Shown: positions 37,289 to 47,362 of the stretch, piece after piece
How the letters are laid out: each line of letters opens with the position of its first letter
Numbering within the stretch: position 1 is the first letter of the stretch
Source: Helicobacter hepaticus ATCC 51449
Lineage (GTDB): Bacteria; Campylobacterota; Campylobacteria; Campylobacterales; Helicobacteraceae
Assembly (NCBI RefSeq): GCF_000007905.1
Contig: NC_004917.1
Location: forward strand, 1,735,147-1,799,146
Direction of reading: 5' to 3'
Length of the DNA: 64,000 bases
The notes under the pieces: model-generated
Told to the model about the DNA's origin: nothing
The model's input: only the letters and a program-made list of their open reading frames with translations
The model's database searches: none
Position numbers and translations under genes: made by a program

Positions 37289-38722
37289 ATGAAAAATATC
37301 TATCAAAGCACAATATTTTTGGATAAAAGAGCGTGTGAAAAATATCATCTTACACCTGAAATTCTTATGGAAAATGCGGCTTGTGCATTAGAATCTTTAA
37401 TCAATTCTTTGACACATAAGGGAAGCGTGATAACTATTTTATGCGGGAGTGGTGATAATGGTGGCGATGGATATGCATTAGCTAGGCGTTTAAGCGGGGA
37501 CTACTCTATAAGAATCTTTCAGGTAAAAGAACCAAAATCACCTCTTTGTATTCAAGCATACGAGCGTGCCTGTGAGTGTGGAATAAAGTTCATAAAAAAA
37601 ATCTTACCTTGTGATGTAGTAGTAGATTGTGTTGTGGGCAGCGGTTTAAAAGGTAGCTTAGAGCGTGAAGCAAGTGAGATTCTCTCTTTGGCAAATAAAA
37701 ATGCTCGTTTGTGCATTGCGTGTGATATTCCAAGTGGTTTAAGCGATAAAGATGAAGGCTTTGTATTTAAGGCAGATTATACATTATGTATGGGAGCAAT
37801 TAAGCTTGTGTGTCTAAGCGATAGAGCAAAGGACTATGTGGGAGAATTGTATATTGGCAAACTTGGTTTAAGTGGGAATCATTATGAAGTAACTTCTAAT
37901 CTTAAAATGCTTGAAAGCTCTGATTTAGCATTACCACAGCGCATAAATAAAAATGTGCATAAAGGTGATTTTGGACATTTGGCAGTATTTGTAGGAGAAA
38001 AAAGCGGTGCTGGGATTTTGAGCGCACAGAGCGCATTGCATTTTGGTGCTGGACTAGTTAGCATAATATCTCAAAAAGATTTACAGATTCCATTTGATAT
38101 TATGCAAACACACACACTCCCTCACAATACGACTGCTATTGCTCTAGGTATGGGACTTGGTGTAAAAAATGTTGCGCAAATACTTCAAAACTTACAAGAG
38201 AGCACTTTGCCCTGCATACTTGATGCTGATGTATTTCATACACCTATGATTAAAAATTTTCTTGATAAAAGTTTAAATCAACAGACTTTAGATTTTTCAC
38301 GTGAGATTATCTTAACACCACACCCAAAAGAGTTTGAAGCATTACTTAAGCATTGTGATTTGGGAGATTATAATCCTCAAAAACGTATAGATAGTATGCT
38401 TAGCTTTACTCAAAAATATCCACATACTACTCTTGTCCTCAAAGGTGCAAATGTTTTTATAGCAAAGGCACAAGATATTTATATTAACCCGCTCGGTATC
38501 AATGCACTTGCAAAAGGTGGCAGTGGCGATGTTTTAAGCGGGCTTATTGGCGCACTTTTAGCTCAAGGATATAATGGCTTAGATTCGGCACTGCAAGGTT
38601 CACTTGCTCATACACTTGCAGCAAGAGAAGCTACAAAACATATTGCAAATTACGCATTGACACCAAGTATGCTTCTTGAAAGCATTACTACCTTGCAATC
38701 TCATAAAAGGATACATAAATGA
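37289..38722 (+). CDS. nnr: Bifunctional NAD(P)H-hydrate epimerase / dehydratase
   Basis: This 477-residue protein repairs hydrated NADH and NADPH. Residues 1-205 are the YjeF_N epimerase ([22 protein letters not shown]). Residues 215-470 are the ADP-dependent dehydratase, a ribokinase-like fold, with [25 protein letters not shown], and the catalytic-site [19 protein letters not shown] at about 410-428. Both halves look complete. The end overlaps thiG by 4 bases (ATGA). Confidence 0.94.
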   Translation: MKNIYQSTIFLDKRACEKYHLTPEILMENAACALESLINSLTHKGSVITILCGSGDNGGDGYALARRLSGDYSIRIFQVKEPKSPLCIQAYERACECGIKFIKKILPCDVVVDCVVGSGLKGSLEREASEILSLANKNARLCIACDIPSGLSDKDEGFVFKADYTLCMGAIKLVCLSDRAKDYVGELYIGKLGLSGNHYEVTSNLKMLESSDLALPQRINKNVHKGDFGHLAVFVGEKSGAGILSAQSALHFGAGLVSIISQKDLQIPFDIMQTHTLPHNTTAIALGMGLGVKNVAQILQNLQESTLPCILDADVFHTPMIKNFLDKSLNQQTLDFSREIILTPHPKEFEALLKHCDLGDYNPQKRIDSMLSFTQKYPHTTLVLKGANVFIAKAQDIYINPLGINALAKGGSGDVLSGLIGALLAQGYNGLDSALQGSLAHTLAAREATKHIANYALTPSMLLESITTLQSHKRIHK

Positions 38723-39510
38723 ATCATATTAAAGATACTCTCAAAATCGGCTCACATACTTTCGCATCGCGCTTAATTGTCGGGAGCGGAAAATATAAAG
38801 ACTTTGCTACCACCAAAGAAGCGACTTTAGCAAGTGGCGCAGAAATTATCACCGTTGCAGTTAGGCGTGTGAATATTATGGATAATAAAAGTGAGAATCT
38901 TCTTGAAACCTTTAAAGATACAAATATTCAGTTTTTGCCCAACTCTGCTGGGTGTGTCAATGCTAAGGAAGCAATTACACTCTTTCGTCTTGTGAGAGAA
39001 GCAACAGGTATTGATTTTATCAAGCTTGAAATCATAGGCGATATAGACAAAACACTCTATCCTGATGTAATAGAGAGCCTACAAGCCACAGAGATTCTAG
39101 CAAATGAGGGCTTTTGCGTATTGGCTTATACAAATGATGACCCTATTATGGCAAAACGACTTGAAAATGCGGGAGCAAGCGCGATTATGCCTCTTGCTGC
39201 GCCTATTGGAAGCGGACTTGGAATCCAAAATCGTTATAATATCGGCTTTATCAAAGAAGCAGTAAAAGTGCCTGTGATTGTTGATGCGGGGGTAGGCTGT
39301 GCGAGTGATGCAAGTATCGCTATGGAGTTAGGAGCAGATGCTGTGCTTACAAATACGGCAATTGCTCAAGCACAAAATCCTGTAACGATGGCAGAAGCGA
39401 TGAAATACGCTGTAAAAGCCGGGCGATTAAGCTATCTTGCTGGACGCATACCACGTAAAGCCTATGCAAGTGCAAGTTCTCCACTTGAAGGTATGATGCA
39501 ATTTGGTTAG
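38719..39510 (+). CDS. thiG: Thiazole synthase
   Basis: This 263-residue TIM barrel makes the thiazole phosphate of thiamine from deoxyxylulose phosphate, dehydroglycine and ThiS thiocarboxylate. Motifs: [11 protein letters not shown] at the N-terminus, ITVAVRRVN, the catalytic lysine in FIKLEIIGD at about 95-103, [14 protein letters not shown], and [29 protein letters not shown]. thiS, thiH and thiF are not next to it. It overlaps nnr by 4 bases and is followed 15 bases later by cmoA. Confidence 0.96.
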   Translation: MNHIKDTLKIGSHTFASRLIVGSGKYKDFATTKEATLASGAEIITVAVRRVNIMDNKSENLLETFKDTNIQFLPNSAGCVNAKEAITLFRLVREATGIDFIKLEIIGDIDKTLYPDVIESLQATEILANEGFCVLAYTNDDPIMAKRLENAGASAIMPLAAPIGSGLGIQNRYNIGFIKEAVKVPVIVDAGVGCASDASIAMELGADAVLTNTAIAQAQNPVTMAEAMKYAVKAGRLSYLAGRIPRKAYASASSPLEGMMQFG

Positions 39511-39525
39511 ATTCTAGGCAAAATA

Positions 39526-40245
39526 ATGAAAGATAGAATCTTTAAACAAGATATTGGCAAACAATTTGAATTTGATGCGCAAGTAGCAAGTGTGTTTGAT
39601 GATATGCTTGAGCGTTCAATTCCTCATTATAAAGAGGTGTTAGGTTTAATTGTAGATTTTTGCTCCTATACTTTAGAATCTTCTAAAAGTGCTATACCTC
39701 TTGTTTATGATTTAGGAAGCTCCACAGGAACGACACTTTTAGCTCTCTCTCAAGCTTTATCAACACATACACGCTTTATTGGTATTGATAGTTCTCAAGC
39801 TATGATTGATAAAGCCTCACTTAAAGCTCAAGCCTATAACGCGAACATTGAATTTATCTGCACAGACTTGCTTGAATACGATTTTTTGCACTCTGATATT
39901 GTAATTGCTAATTATAGCTTACAATTTATCCGCCCAATGCAACGCCCTGCACTTCTGCAAAAAATTTACAATGCTCTTACGGAGGGAGGAATTTTAATTG
40001 TGAGCGAAAAGATGACTTCTCATCATAGAATCCTTGATAGGCAAATGATAGAACGATATGTTCGCTATAAACAAGAGCAAGGCTACACAAAAACCGAAAT
40101 TAGCAAAAAGCGTGAAGCATTAGAAAATGTGCTTGTGCCTTTTAGCCTTGAAGAAAATATTGCAATGCTTAAAGATATAGGTTTTAGTGGCATTGAGGTG
40201 CTTTTTAAATGGGTGAATTTTGGCACTTTGATTGCTAAAAAGTAA
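39526..40245 (+). CDS. cmoA: Carboxy-S-adenosyl-L-methionine synthase
   Basis: This 239-residue protein makes carboxy-SAM from SAM and prephenate, for tRNA wobble-uridine cmo5U modification. The SAM-binding site VYDLGSSTGTTLLAL is at about 62-76. The family signature RIFKQDIGKQFEFDAQVASVFDDMLERSIPHY type opening and YSLQFI are also present. cmoB, its partner, is not in the window. Together with tsaD, bpt and the VUT importer it adds to several translation-related genes here. It ends the plus-strand run from ppa. Confidence 0.93.
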   Translation: MKDRIFKQDIGKQFEFDAQVASVFDDMLERSIPHYKEVLGLIVDFCSYTLESSKSAIPLVYDLGSSTGTTLLALSQALSTHTRFIGIDSSQAMIDKASLKAQAYNANIEFICTDLLEYDFLHSDIVIANYSLQFIRPMQRPALLQKIYNALTEGGILIVSEKMTSHHRILDRQMIERYVRYKQEQGYTKTEISKKREALENVLVPFSLEENIAMLKDIGFSGIEVLFKWVNFGTLIAKK

Positions 40246-40363
40246 TAAATATTTATATTTTATATGTATTTATTTTATGCAAACTAAAATTATAAAAGAA
40301 AAATAATGTAATTTATTGTAACTTATTTTAAAATTTTACTAAAAACTCTAAAAATTATTATTC

Positions 40364-40377
40364 AAAAAAAAAAAAAA
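40364..40377 (+). repeat. A14 tract next to a -10 box
   Basis: Fourteen A end 7 bases before TATAAT (40385-40390), so the tract lies in the -35 to -10 spacer of the next gene. Length changes would change promoter spacing. Confidence 0.75.
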
Positions 40378-40384
40378 TGCGTGA

Positions 40385-40390
40385 TATAAT
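40385..40390 (+). promoter_or_regulatory. -10 box of the leucine-rich-repeat gene
   Basis: TATAAT within GTGATATAATAATAG, 27 bases before the ATG. It directly follows the A14 tract. Confidence 0.65.
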
Positions 40391-40416
40391 AATAGTAAAA
40401 ACAAAAAGGAGAAACA

Positions 40417-41058
40417 ATGAAACAAGAAGATAATGTTTCAAAACTTACCCCACAGGAACTTGAAGAGTTAAGTAATTGGCTATGGAATAATTGCGATGAT
40501 TGCGGACTAATGCTTGAAGATATGACAGATTCTTTACGATATTGCGATGAAAATCCTGCAGATTTAGACCCTAGCGAACTTGAAGATTGGCTTTTGGAAA
40601 CAAGACTATTTGCACTTGATGACAATTGCCCTGAGGGAATAAAAGATTTACCAAAAGCATTAGGTGCATTAAAGGGCTTAAAAGCCATTGTAGCACAGGA
40701 ACAATCCATTCAAAGCATTCCTAAAGAAATATGTGAAATCAAGGGTTTAGAAGTTTTGGATTTATTTGATAATGAACTCACACAAATCCCACAAGAAATT
40801 GGCAAACTAGAATCTTTAAGAGAACTTTACTTAAGTGGAAATAACATTACATCTTTGCCAGAGAGTATAAAAAATCTACAATCTTTAGAAATTTTATGTT
40901 TGAATGACAATCCCATAAAAGCTTTACCAGAGTGGCTAAGCGAGTGTAAGAATCTAAAATGTATCGAAGTAGATGATGATGTGGAGATTCCCTCCTGTAT
41001 TGATAGCACACTTATCAATGCCGATTATGAAGGCTATAGCAGCTATGATTATAGATAA
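40417..41058 (+). CDS. Leucine-rich-repeat protein
   Basis: This 213-residue protein has no signal peptide. Residues 1-60 are acidic with a C-D-D-C pair. Residues about 80-190 hold five leucine-rich repeats of about 23 residues (LEVLDLFDNELTQIPQEIGK, LRELYLSGNNITSLPESIKN, LEILCLNDNPIKALPEWLSE). Such repeats bind other proteins; bacterial versions without a secretion signal are often injected effectors or cytoplasmic adaptors. Neither can be shown here. AAAGGAG lies before the ATG. The A14 promoter tract suggests variable expression. Confidence 0.8.
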   Translation: MKQEDNVSKLTPQELEELSNWLWNNCDDCGLMLEDMTDSLRYCDENPADLDPSELEDWLLETRLFALDDNCPEGIKDLPKALGALKGLKAIVAQEQSIQSIPKEICEIKGLEVLDLFDNELTQIPQEIGKLESLRELYLSGNNITSLPESIKNLQSLEILCLNDNPIKALPEWLSECKNLKCIEVDDDVEIPSCIDSTLINADYEGYSSYDYR

Positions 41059-41121
41059 TCCTCTGCTATAATGGTGTTAATTCATCATAACCAAACACGA
41101 TAAGAGGCTTTAGGAGGGGAA

Positions 41122-41847
41122 GTGGCAAAAATTGATAAGAGTATAAGCAAAGAATTAGAATCTTATTTTAAAGTATTAGCCAAAGCAAAGGGATTTAAAA
41201 CTTACTCAAATTGGATTTTGTATAAACGCAATGGAGATGATTTTATTAGTGTGCATTATGAGTTATTACATAGGCGTCCAGATACATATCATACAGGCAT
41301 TTGGAGTGTAACGATTAAAGGCTATGAGATGGATAGACTCTATTGGGAAATTACAGAGGCAGAAGAATGCTTAACTTACAAAAGTGATGCTTTGAGGGCA
41401 AATGGTTCTTTTGTTGTGCCAAGCGAAAATATAGGAGCAGAAAAAAGCTTTTATGTAATCCCTTGTAAAAAGCCCTTTGATGAAGCCCAAATAACAACTA
41501 TCAAAGAAAAACTCCCCTTAATGCTAGAGTATGTCCAATCTTGTATTGATACCTTTTATGCAACATATCGCAATTTTGATGAATATGTGCAGCATCTTCA
41601 AGACCAAAGTGAGAAAAACTTACGATATAAAGTATTTTCTCTACTTGCTAAAGGAGATATTTTGAGTGTGCTCAATATTGCGCAAGAACAAGCAGCCATT
41701 GAGAAGCAAGAGTTAGGTAAAAATGAAATAGGCTTTTGGGGAATGTTGCTGAATTTTTTACATAAAAATGGAGAGAAAACGAACCTAAGCTTAGCAGAGA
41801 GATTCAAAATGCGTTTTAAAAATTTGACATATGTTGAAAGAATGTAA
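41122..41847 (+). CDS. Hypothetical protein
   Basis: This is a 241-residue soluble protein. AGGAGGGG lies before GTG 41122 and TATAAT is at 41067-41072. The first 150 residues contain strands such as DDFISVHYELLHRRPDTYHTG and aromatic-rich stretches; the last 70 are helical. I recognise no domain. It ends 3 bases before ddpX, so the two may be one transcript. A DUF-type protein of unknown role is all that can be said. Confidence 0.6.
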   Translation: MAKIDKSISKELESYFKVLAKAKGFKTYSNWILYKRNGDDFISVHYELLHRRPDTYHTGIWSVTIKGYEMDRLYWEITEAEECLTYKSDALRANGSFVVPSENIGAEKSFYVIPCKKPFDEAQITTIKEKLPLMLEYVQSCIDTFYATYRNFDEYVQHLQDQSEKNLRYKVFSLLAKGDILSVLNIAQEQAAIEKQELGKNEIGFWGMLLNFLHKNGEKTNLSLAERFKMRFKNLTYVERM

Positions 41848-41850
41848 AGA

Positions 41851-42489
41851 ATGAAACTTGCCTTGCTTTTAATTATAATTATATGTAGCTTTGCGCAAGG
41901 CAAAGATTCTCTAATTGAAGATAAAATGCGTAATATTGGGCTTTTTGCACTTGAAGAAATAGATAAAGATACTTTTATCACGCGGCTTGCTTATGATAGT
42001 AAAGAAAACTTTATGAAAACAAATATCTATGCACCTTTTTCTTTACACAAATGCTATCTCCATAAAGATATGAAAGAGCATATGCAAAAACTTGCCAAGA
42101 TTCTAAAAGCAAAGAATTTAAAGCTTATTGTGTATGATTGTTTCCGTCCACAAGCTGCACAAGAGCTTGCTTGGAGTATTGTGCCTGATACGCGCTATGT
42201 CGCTCACCCAAAGAAAGGCTCAAATCACTCAAGGGGGATTGCCATTGATGTGGGCTTAGCTCAAGGAAATGGAGAAGCTTTAAGTATGCCAAGCGCATTT
42301 GATGAATTTAGTGCAAAAGCGTGGCGTGATTATATGTGTCCGCAATCTCGAACACAAAATTGCACTCATCGTAACGAACTCCAAGAGATAATGAGCCAAG
42401 CTGGATTAAAGAGTATAAAAACAGAATGGTGGCACTTTGAGCTTCCTATAAGCAATAAACACGGCTACCCTATTCTTTCTCTCCCATAG
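41851..42489 (+). CDS. ddpX: D-alanyl-D-alanine dipeptidase (VanX/DdpX family)
   Basis: This 212-residue protein has a signal peptide (MKLALLLIIIICSFAQG), so it is periplasmic. Peptidase family M15D signatures are present: VYDCFRPQAAQELAW at about 93-107 with the conserved Arg, SNHSRGIAIDVGL at about 124-136 carrying the zinc His and Asp, and TEWWHFELP with E192 and H195. It splits D-Ala-D-Ala. In Gram-negatives this recycles cell-wall fragments. No van regulators are nearby, so glycopeptide resistance is not implied. Confidence 0.9.
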   Translation: MKLALLLIIIICSFAQGKDSLIEDKMRNIGLFALEEIDKDTFITRLAYDSKENFMKTNIYAPFSLHKCYLHKDMKEHMQKLAKILKAKNLKLIVYDCFRPQAAQELAWSIVPDTRYVAHPKKGSNHSRGIAIDVGLAQGNGEALSMPSAFDEFSAKAWRDYMCPQSRTQNCTHRNELQEIMSQAGLKSIKTEWWHFELPISNKHGYPILSLP

Positions 42490-42500
42490 AATCTACTCAA

Positions 42501-43718
42501 CTATTCGTGGCGCAGCGCATCAATAGGATTAAGCTTTGAGGCTCTCCTTGCGGGAAGATAACCAAAGAGAACACCAATAAAAGCCGAAAATAAAAAGGCA
42601 ATGATAGCCGTTGGAATATCAAAAATAAAAGGAATTTCCATATAATAACTTAGGCTCAATGAAGCAAAAAATGCCCAAATAATTCCAATTATTCCTCCAA
42701 GTGAGCTTAAGGTAATAGATTCTATTAAAAACTGCATAAGCACTTCACTCTGCAATGCACCAATAGCCATACGCGTTCCAATTTCTTTGGTGCGCTCTGT
42801 TACGGAAACGAGCATAATATTCATAATGCCAATTCCCCCTACAACTAAGCTTACTCCAGCAATTAAACCTAAAAATGCGGTAAGTCTCTTTGTGGCAGAA
42901 GTGAGTGTCTCTGCAATCTGCTTTGTATCCATAATCTCAAAAGAATCTCTATCTCCGGCACGGACATTGCGCACTTGACGCAGTGCTTGAGTAAGAGCGG
43001 GAAGCATTTGTTCAGAATCTACGCCATCTTTTGCACGAAGCATAAGTCGATTAACAAAAAAAAGTGTATTGCTCCCTGATACAGAACGTAAGAATGTTTT
43101 GAGTGGAAGCAAAATTACATCATCTTGGTCATTTCCCATACCACCCTGCCCTTTAGATTCTAATACGCCAATGCACTCACACACGATTGTATTTAAACGA
43201 ATCCTCTGTCCCAAGGGATTACCCTCATTAAATAGATTCTTACGCACCGATTGTCCTATCATACACACATTGCTTCCTACACGATATTCATTTTCTTCAA
43301 AACTTCTTCCTTCACTTGTATCCCATTGCGTTACTTCAAAAAATGCTGCATTTACACCTTGTGCTTGAGTTGCTGTATTTTGAGCTTGGTATTGTAGGGT
43401 AACTGAACCTTGAGAAATGGGTGCAAGAGCCTGTATATATTCGTGTGTAAGCATAGTAAGATTCTGTGCTTCTTGCAGGCTAAAATTACGGCGAAGATTT
43501 GCTCCACTTGGATTCATTACGCGCGCAGGAAACACAAGCAAAAGGTTGCTGCCAAGTGAGGAGATTCTATCGCTTATCATTTTAGTCGTGCCATTTCCTA
43601 AACTAATCATTACCACCACTGCACCCACACCAATGATTACCCCAAGCATTGTTAAAAATGCGCGCAAGAAGTTGCGTTTAATTTGTCTTAATGCGAGGAT
43701 AAAAGCATTTAAAATCAT
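42501..43718 (-). CDS. MacB-like ABC exporter permease
   Basis: I chose ATG 43718, which overlaps the ATPase stop as TAATG; a TTG at 43724 is also in frame. The product is about 405 residues. One N-terminal membrane segment is followed by a large periplasmic domain (MacB_PCD) with [18 protein letters not shown], then three C-terminal segments of the FtsX domain, with [10 protein letters not shown]. In E. coli MacB the ATPase is fused; here it is separate. It works with the MacA-like and TolC-like genes next door. Confidence 0.9.
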   Translation of the reverse strand: MILNAFILALRQIKRNFLRAFLTMLGVIIGVGAVVVMISLGNGTTKMISDRISSLGSNLLLVFPARVMNPSGANLRRNFSLQEAQNLTMLTHEYIQALAPISQGSVTLQYQAQNTATQAQGVNAAFFEVTQWDTSEGRSFEENEYRVGSNVCMIGQSVRKNLFNEGNPLGQRIRLNTIVCECIGVLESKGQGGMGNDQDDVILLPLKTFLRSVSGSNTLFFVNRLMLRAKDGVDSEQMLPALTQALRQVRNVRAGDRDSFEIMDTKQIAETLTSATKRLTAFLGLIAGVSLVVGGIGIMNIMLVSVTERTKEIGTRMAIGALQSEVLMQFLIESITLSSLGGIIGIIWAFFASLSLSYYMEIPFIFDIPTAIIAFLFSAFIGVLFGYLPARRASKLNPIDALRHE

Positions 43719-44407
43719 TAGCAATCCTTTGAATCACTTATTAAGCGCCCATCTAAAAAGTGCAATTCCCTACTTGCATATTTTGCCATATCAGGTTCGT
43801 GCGTTACCATAAGAATCGTAATACCCAAATTTTGATTGAGTTCTTGGAGAATTTCCATAATTTCCACACTTCGTTTTGTATCAAGATTTCCTGTTGGTTC
43901 ATCAGCAAGTAAAAAAAGTGGTTCTGAAGCAATTGCTCGTGCAATTGCTACGCGTTGTTGTTGTCCTCCGCTTAATTTTGCACTTGTGTGCGAAGCCCAA
44001 TCTTTTAATCCTACTTTATCAAGTGCTTTAAGAGCAATCTCTTCTCTTTCTGTCTTTTTTACTCCACGATACATAAGGGGCAATTCTACATTTTCTAACG
44101 CAGTTGTGCGTGCTAAAAGATTAAAACCTTGAAAAATAAAGCCTATATAGTTTCTGCGTAAAAGTGCACGTTGATTTTGTGTAAGTTCAAATACATTCAC
44201 ATCATAAAACCAATATTCTCCACTACTCCCGACATCAAGAGTGCCAAGTATATTTGCTAGACTTGATTTACCCGAACCACTAGGTCCCATTAATGCAACA
44301 AATTCGCCTTTATCAATGAGTAAATCTACACCTTTGAGTGCTTCAAATGCACTCTCTCCCTTGCCATAAGTTTTGCGCACATTGTGCAATTTAATAAAAT
44401 CTTCCAT
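43718..44407 (-). CDS. MacB/LolD-like ABC transporter ATPase
   Basis: This 229-residue ATPase has Walker [11 protein letters not shown] at about 42-51, signature [14 protein letters not shown] at about 145-158, Walker [12 protein letters not shown] and H-loop VTHEP. The pattern fits the LolD/MacB class. It energises the permease that follows with a one-base overlap. Substrates of the class include macrolides, outer membrane lipids or peptides; none can be chosen here. The gap to the MacA-like gene upstream is 17 bases. Confidence 0.92.
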   Translation of the reverse strand: MEDFIKLHNVRKTYGKGESAFEALKGVDLLIDKGEFVALMGPSGSGKSSLANILGTLDVGSSGEYWFYDVNVFELTQNQRALLRRNYIGFIFQGFNLLARTTALENVELPLMYRGVKKTEREEIALKALDKVGLKDWASHTSAKLSGGQQQRVAIARAIASEPLFLLADEPTGNLDTKRSVEIMEILQELNQNLGITILMVTHEPDMAKYASRELHFLDGRLISDSKDC

Positions 44408-44424
44408 ATTTAACTTGCCTTAAA

Positions 44425-45720
44425 TCATTGCACCTTTATTTTTGTAATCACTTGTGTTTGCTCGTCAATACCGCTTAGAATCTGTGTATAAACCCCATCG
44501 GTAATACCCGTCTCTACCTCCACAGATTCGGGCACGCCATTTTTTAAAATCCATAATGTGCCACTTTTGCCTTGTTGCTTTTGCTTGATATTAATTTGCG
44601 CTTTAGGACGTGGGCGCGAGGGTGCAACCATTGGATTGAGTGCAGAATCATTCTTTTTTATGCCTGCTTTTTGCAATGCCTTATTTAAATCAAAATACAA
44701 AGCAGAACTTGGCACAAGAAGTGCATTTTGGGCTTTTGCAATGATAATATCAGCTGTGGCACTCATATCAGGACGCAAAAGGAGAGATTTATTATCCACT
44801 TCAATTTTTGCACGATAAGTAATGATGTTAGAAGTGCTTGAAGAAGTATTTGAAGAAGAGCTGCCTCCATCGCCTGAACCAAAATTCACACGATTAACTT
44901 TTGCGTGAAAATTTTTATCTGGGTAAGCATCAACGGTGAAAATGACTTCTTGTCCTTCTTTAACCTTGCCAATATCTGCCTCTGAAATGCTTGCATAAAG
45001 CTGCATTTCTTCAAGATTCTCAGCAACCTTAAAAAGCGTAGGAGCTTGAAAACTTGCTGCTACGCTTTGCCCCACTTCAACGCTACGCGTAAGAACAATA
45101 CCATCAACGGGTGAAATAATTTCGGAATTTTTTAAATCAATCTTAGCGCTTTCTATGCTTGTTTGAATTTCAATGATAGTAGCGCGCTTAATATCTACAT
45201 CGGAACGTGCAGAGGTATAATTAGTTTTAGCAGTTTGTAATTCAAGTAGAGAAGGCGAAGCCCCATTTGTTGCTTTATAAAGTTCTTTTAATCTATCATA
45301 ATTCCATTTTTTATCTGCCAAAGTTTGCTCACTCGCTCTAAGTTGAGCTTGTGCGGAATGAAGCTGGGCTTGAAATTTAGCAATCTGTTGATTAATACTC
45401 TCTGGATTAATGCGAGCAAGCACTTGTCCTTGCTTGACTTCATCATTTTCATCTACAAGTACTTCAAGCACAAGTCCGGAAATCACACTCCCAATTTCTA
45501 CTTCATTCACAGGAGAGAGAGAGCCTGAAGCTGAAATGCTTGATTTAATATCACCACGAGTAGGTTTTATTGTCTCATATTCCATTTGGGAAGTAAAAAG
45601 ATTCCATAAAATAATACCACCTATACAAAGTGCAATGACACCAAGTAAGATAAACCACACCATAGGAGGAATTTTTTTGCCTATATATTTTTTTGTATGA
45701 AGAGTTTGATATAAATTCAT
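44425..45720 (-). CDS. macA: MacA-like periplasmic adaptor (HlyD family)
   Basis: This 431-residue adaptor has one membrane segment at about residues 20-42 (MVWFILLGVIALCIGGIIL), then lipoyl halves (SASGSLSPVNEVEIGS, GIVLTRSVEVGQSVA), a helical hairpin at about 105-195, and a beta-barrel domain with a long Ser/Gly loop (GGSSSSNTSSST, about residues 285-300). It links the inner membrane pump to the outer membrane channel. It overlaps the TolC-like gene by 4 bases (ATGA). Confidence 0.9.
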   Translation of the reverse strand: MNLYQTLHTKKYIGKKIPPMVWFILLGVIALCIGGIILWNLFTSQMEYETIKPTRGDIKSSISASGSLSPVNEVEIGSVISGLVLEVLVDENDEVKQGQVLARINPESINQQIAKFQAQLHSAQAQLRASEQTLADKKWNYDRLKELYKATNGASPSLLELQTAKTNYTSARSDVDIKRATIIEIQTSIESAKIDLKNSEIISPVDGIVLTRSVEVGQSVAASFQAPTLFKVAENLEEMQLYASISEADIGKVKEGQEVIFTVDAYPDKNFHAKVNRVNFGSGDGGSSSSNTSSSTSNIITYRAKIEVDNKSLLLRPDMSATADIIIAKAQNALLVPSSALYFDLNKALQKAGIKKNDSALNPMVAPSRPRPKAQINIKQKQQGKSGTLWILKNGVPESVEVETGITDGVYTQILSGIDEQTQVITKIKVQ

Positions 45721-47228
45721 TCTTTGTTTCCTTGTGGAGATTGTTCTTTTTGTGGATTCTCTATTTGCTCCAAAGCAAGATTCCCACCTAAAGCTTTAAA
45801 AAGCGTAATAAGCGATAGAATCTCGTTTGTTTTTGCACTATGAAGCTGTGTCTGCAAATTAAGATATGTATTTTCATTATTTAAAAAATCATTTTTATCA
45901 AGCAATCCACGTTTATTTTTTGCACTATTACTTTCGTAAGCCTTTACACCAATTTCATATACATTTTGCGTATTTTGCACCTGACGTTTTTTAGATTGTA
46001 CATCAAAAAGTGCGTTTTCAACCTCGCCTAAAGCTGTATTAACATTATTTTGCAAGGTATAATATGCTTCATTACTTAACTCTTTTTGAATAAGATAATT
46101 TTGCTTTAAAGGGGTGCGATTAAGCAGAGGTGCAGTAATGGAATTTGCTATCTGAAATACGAGAGAACCTGCGCCATTTGTGCTATATAGAATCTCACCG
46201 ATTGAGCCACTAAGCGAAATATTTGGCAATCTTGCAGCATTTGCATTTGTTTGTTTATAAAGCTGAGAATGCAGAGCATAAAGACTTGCTTGGATATCTG
46301 GACGAGAGAGCAAAATATCACTTGGCATTTTATCTACATAAAAATTTGCAATATGCGGAAATGTGTAATTTATAGAATCTAAAAAATCAATGTTTTGGGC
46401 GAGTTCATCGGCAGTGATATTTAAAAGCACAAGCAGAGCATTTTTATTTTGCTCAAAAGTATAAGAGAGACTTTCATAAGTATTCTTTTGCGCGGTTGTA
46501 TTTGCCACAAAGCTTTGATAAGTGCTTACATCAATAAGTCCTAATTTATATTTATCTATATTAATTGCCTGAATCTGCTCTAAGTTTTTTAGAGTAGATT
46601 CGGCAATAGCAAGCGAATAAGCATTATCCCGCAATGTAAAATATAAAGTCGCCACTTCAGCAATTAAAGAAATTTGTGCAAAAGCAAGATTACTTTGTGC
46701 TTGAAGATAAGATTTTTTGTTCGCTTGACGTAAGGCATTAAGTTTACCAAATAAGTCAAGTTCCCAACTCATACTGATATTTGCATTGATTGAATTTGCA
46801 CCTGGACGGATAATTGTGCTTTGAGAGAGAGTGCGCCTATCAATATAACTTGAATTTAACCCAGCATTAATTGTAGGAAACATATTTGCTGTATTGATTT
46901 TCATTTGAGACTTGGCTTGCTTAATACGAGAAATCATACTCAATACATTTGTATTATTTTCAAGCGCAAGATGAAGGATTTGGTGCAACTGCTTATCATC
47001 AATAAGTGCCATAAACTGCTGTAATCTAAAAGGTTGCTCTTGTAAGGATTCCATATTTATAAGATTTGTGGATTGTTTTATTTTTGTGGTATTTTGAGAT
47101 GTAAGTAAGTCTTTGGTATTAGAAAAAGCAGCGGGAATATGTGTTTGCTTAGCACTTTGCTCAAGTGTGGGAATAGGTGTGCTACAACCAGTATATATCA
47201 TACCAACAAATAAGCATATCTTCCTCAC
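45717..47228 (-). CDS. TolC/NodT-family outer membrane efflux lipoprotein
   Basis: This 503-residue protein has a lipobox YTGC with C15, as in OprM/NodT. Two outer-membrane-efflux repeats follow (SWELDLFGKLNALRQANKKSY at about 160-185, SRPDIQASLYALHSQLYKQT in the second half, and TALGEVENALFD). It forms the outer channel of the MacA/MacB exporter. It is the first gene of the minus-strand operon. The 134-base gap to the divergent lipoprotein operon carries both promoters. Confidence 0.92.
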   Translation of the reverse strand: MRKICLFVGMIYTGCSTPIPTLEQSAKQTHIPAAFSNTKDLLTSQNTTKIKQSTNLINMESLQEQPFRLQQFMALIDDKQLHQILHLALENNTNVLSMISRIKQAKSQMKINTANMFPTINAGLNSSYIDRRTLSQSTIIRPGANSINANISMSWELDLFGKLNALRQANKKSYLQAQSNLAFAQISLIAEVATLYFTLRDNAYSLAIAESTLKNLEQIQAINIDKYKLGLIDVSTYQSFVANTTAQKNTYESLSYTFEQNKNALLVLLNITADELAQNIDFLDSINYTFPHIANFYVDKMPSDILLSRPDIQASLYALHSQLYKQTNANAARLPNISLSGSIGEILYSTNGAGSLVFQIANSITAPLLNRTPLKQNYLIQKELSNEAYYTLQNNVNTALGEVENALFDVQSKKRQVQNTQNVYEIGVKAYESNSAKNKRGLLDKNDFLNNENTYLNLQTQLHSAKTNEILSLITLFKALGGNLALEQIENPQKEQSPQGNKE

Positions 47229-47362
47229 TTATCTCATTCCTTTTAATATCTTAAGGTTACTCTTAAAATGATATTGAAAAAATGTGAAATTAAAGTGAAT
47301 CTTAAATATTAAAAGATTAGAATCCAAAACTACTTAAATCTTAACATTTTAGAGAGAATCAT

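Noticed and set aside
40246..40300. A/T palindrome after cmoA as a terminator
   Set aside because: AATAAATA/TATTTATT is only 8 A/T pairs with a large loop, so too weak to call.
41851..42489. VanX-type vancomycin resistance
   Set aside because: No vanH, vanA or vanRS nearby; a Gram-negative DdpX role is simpler.
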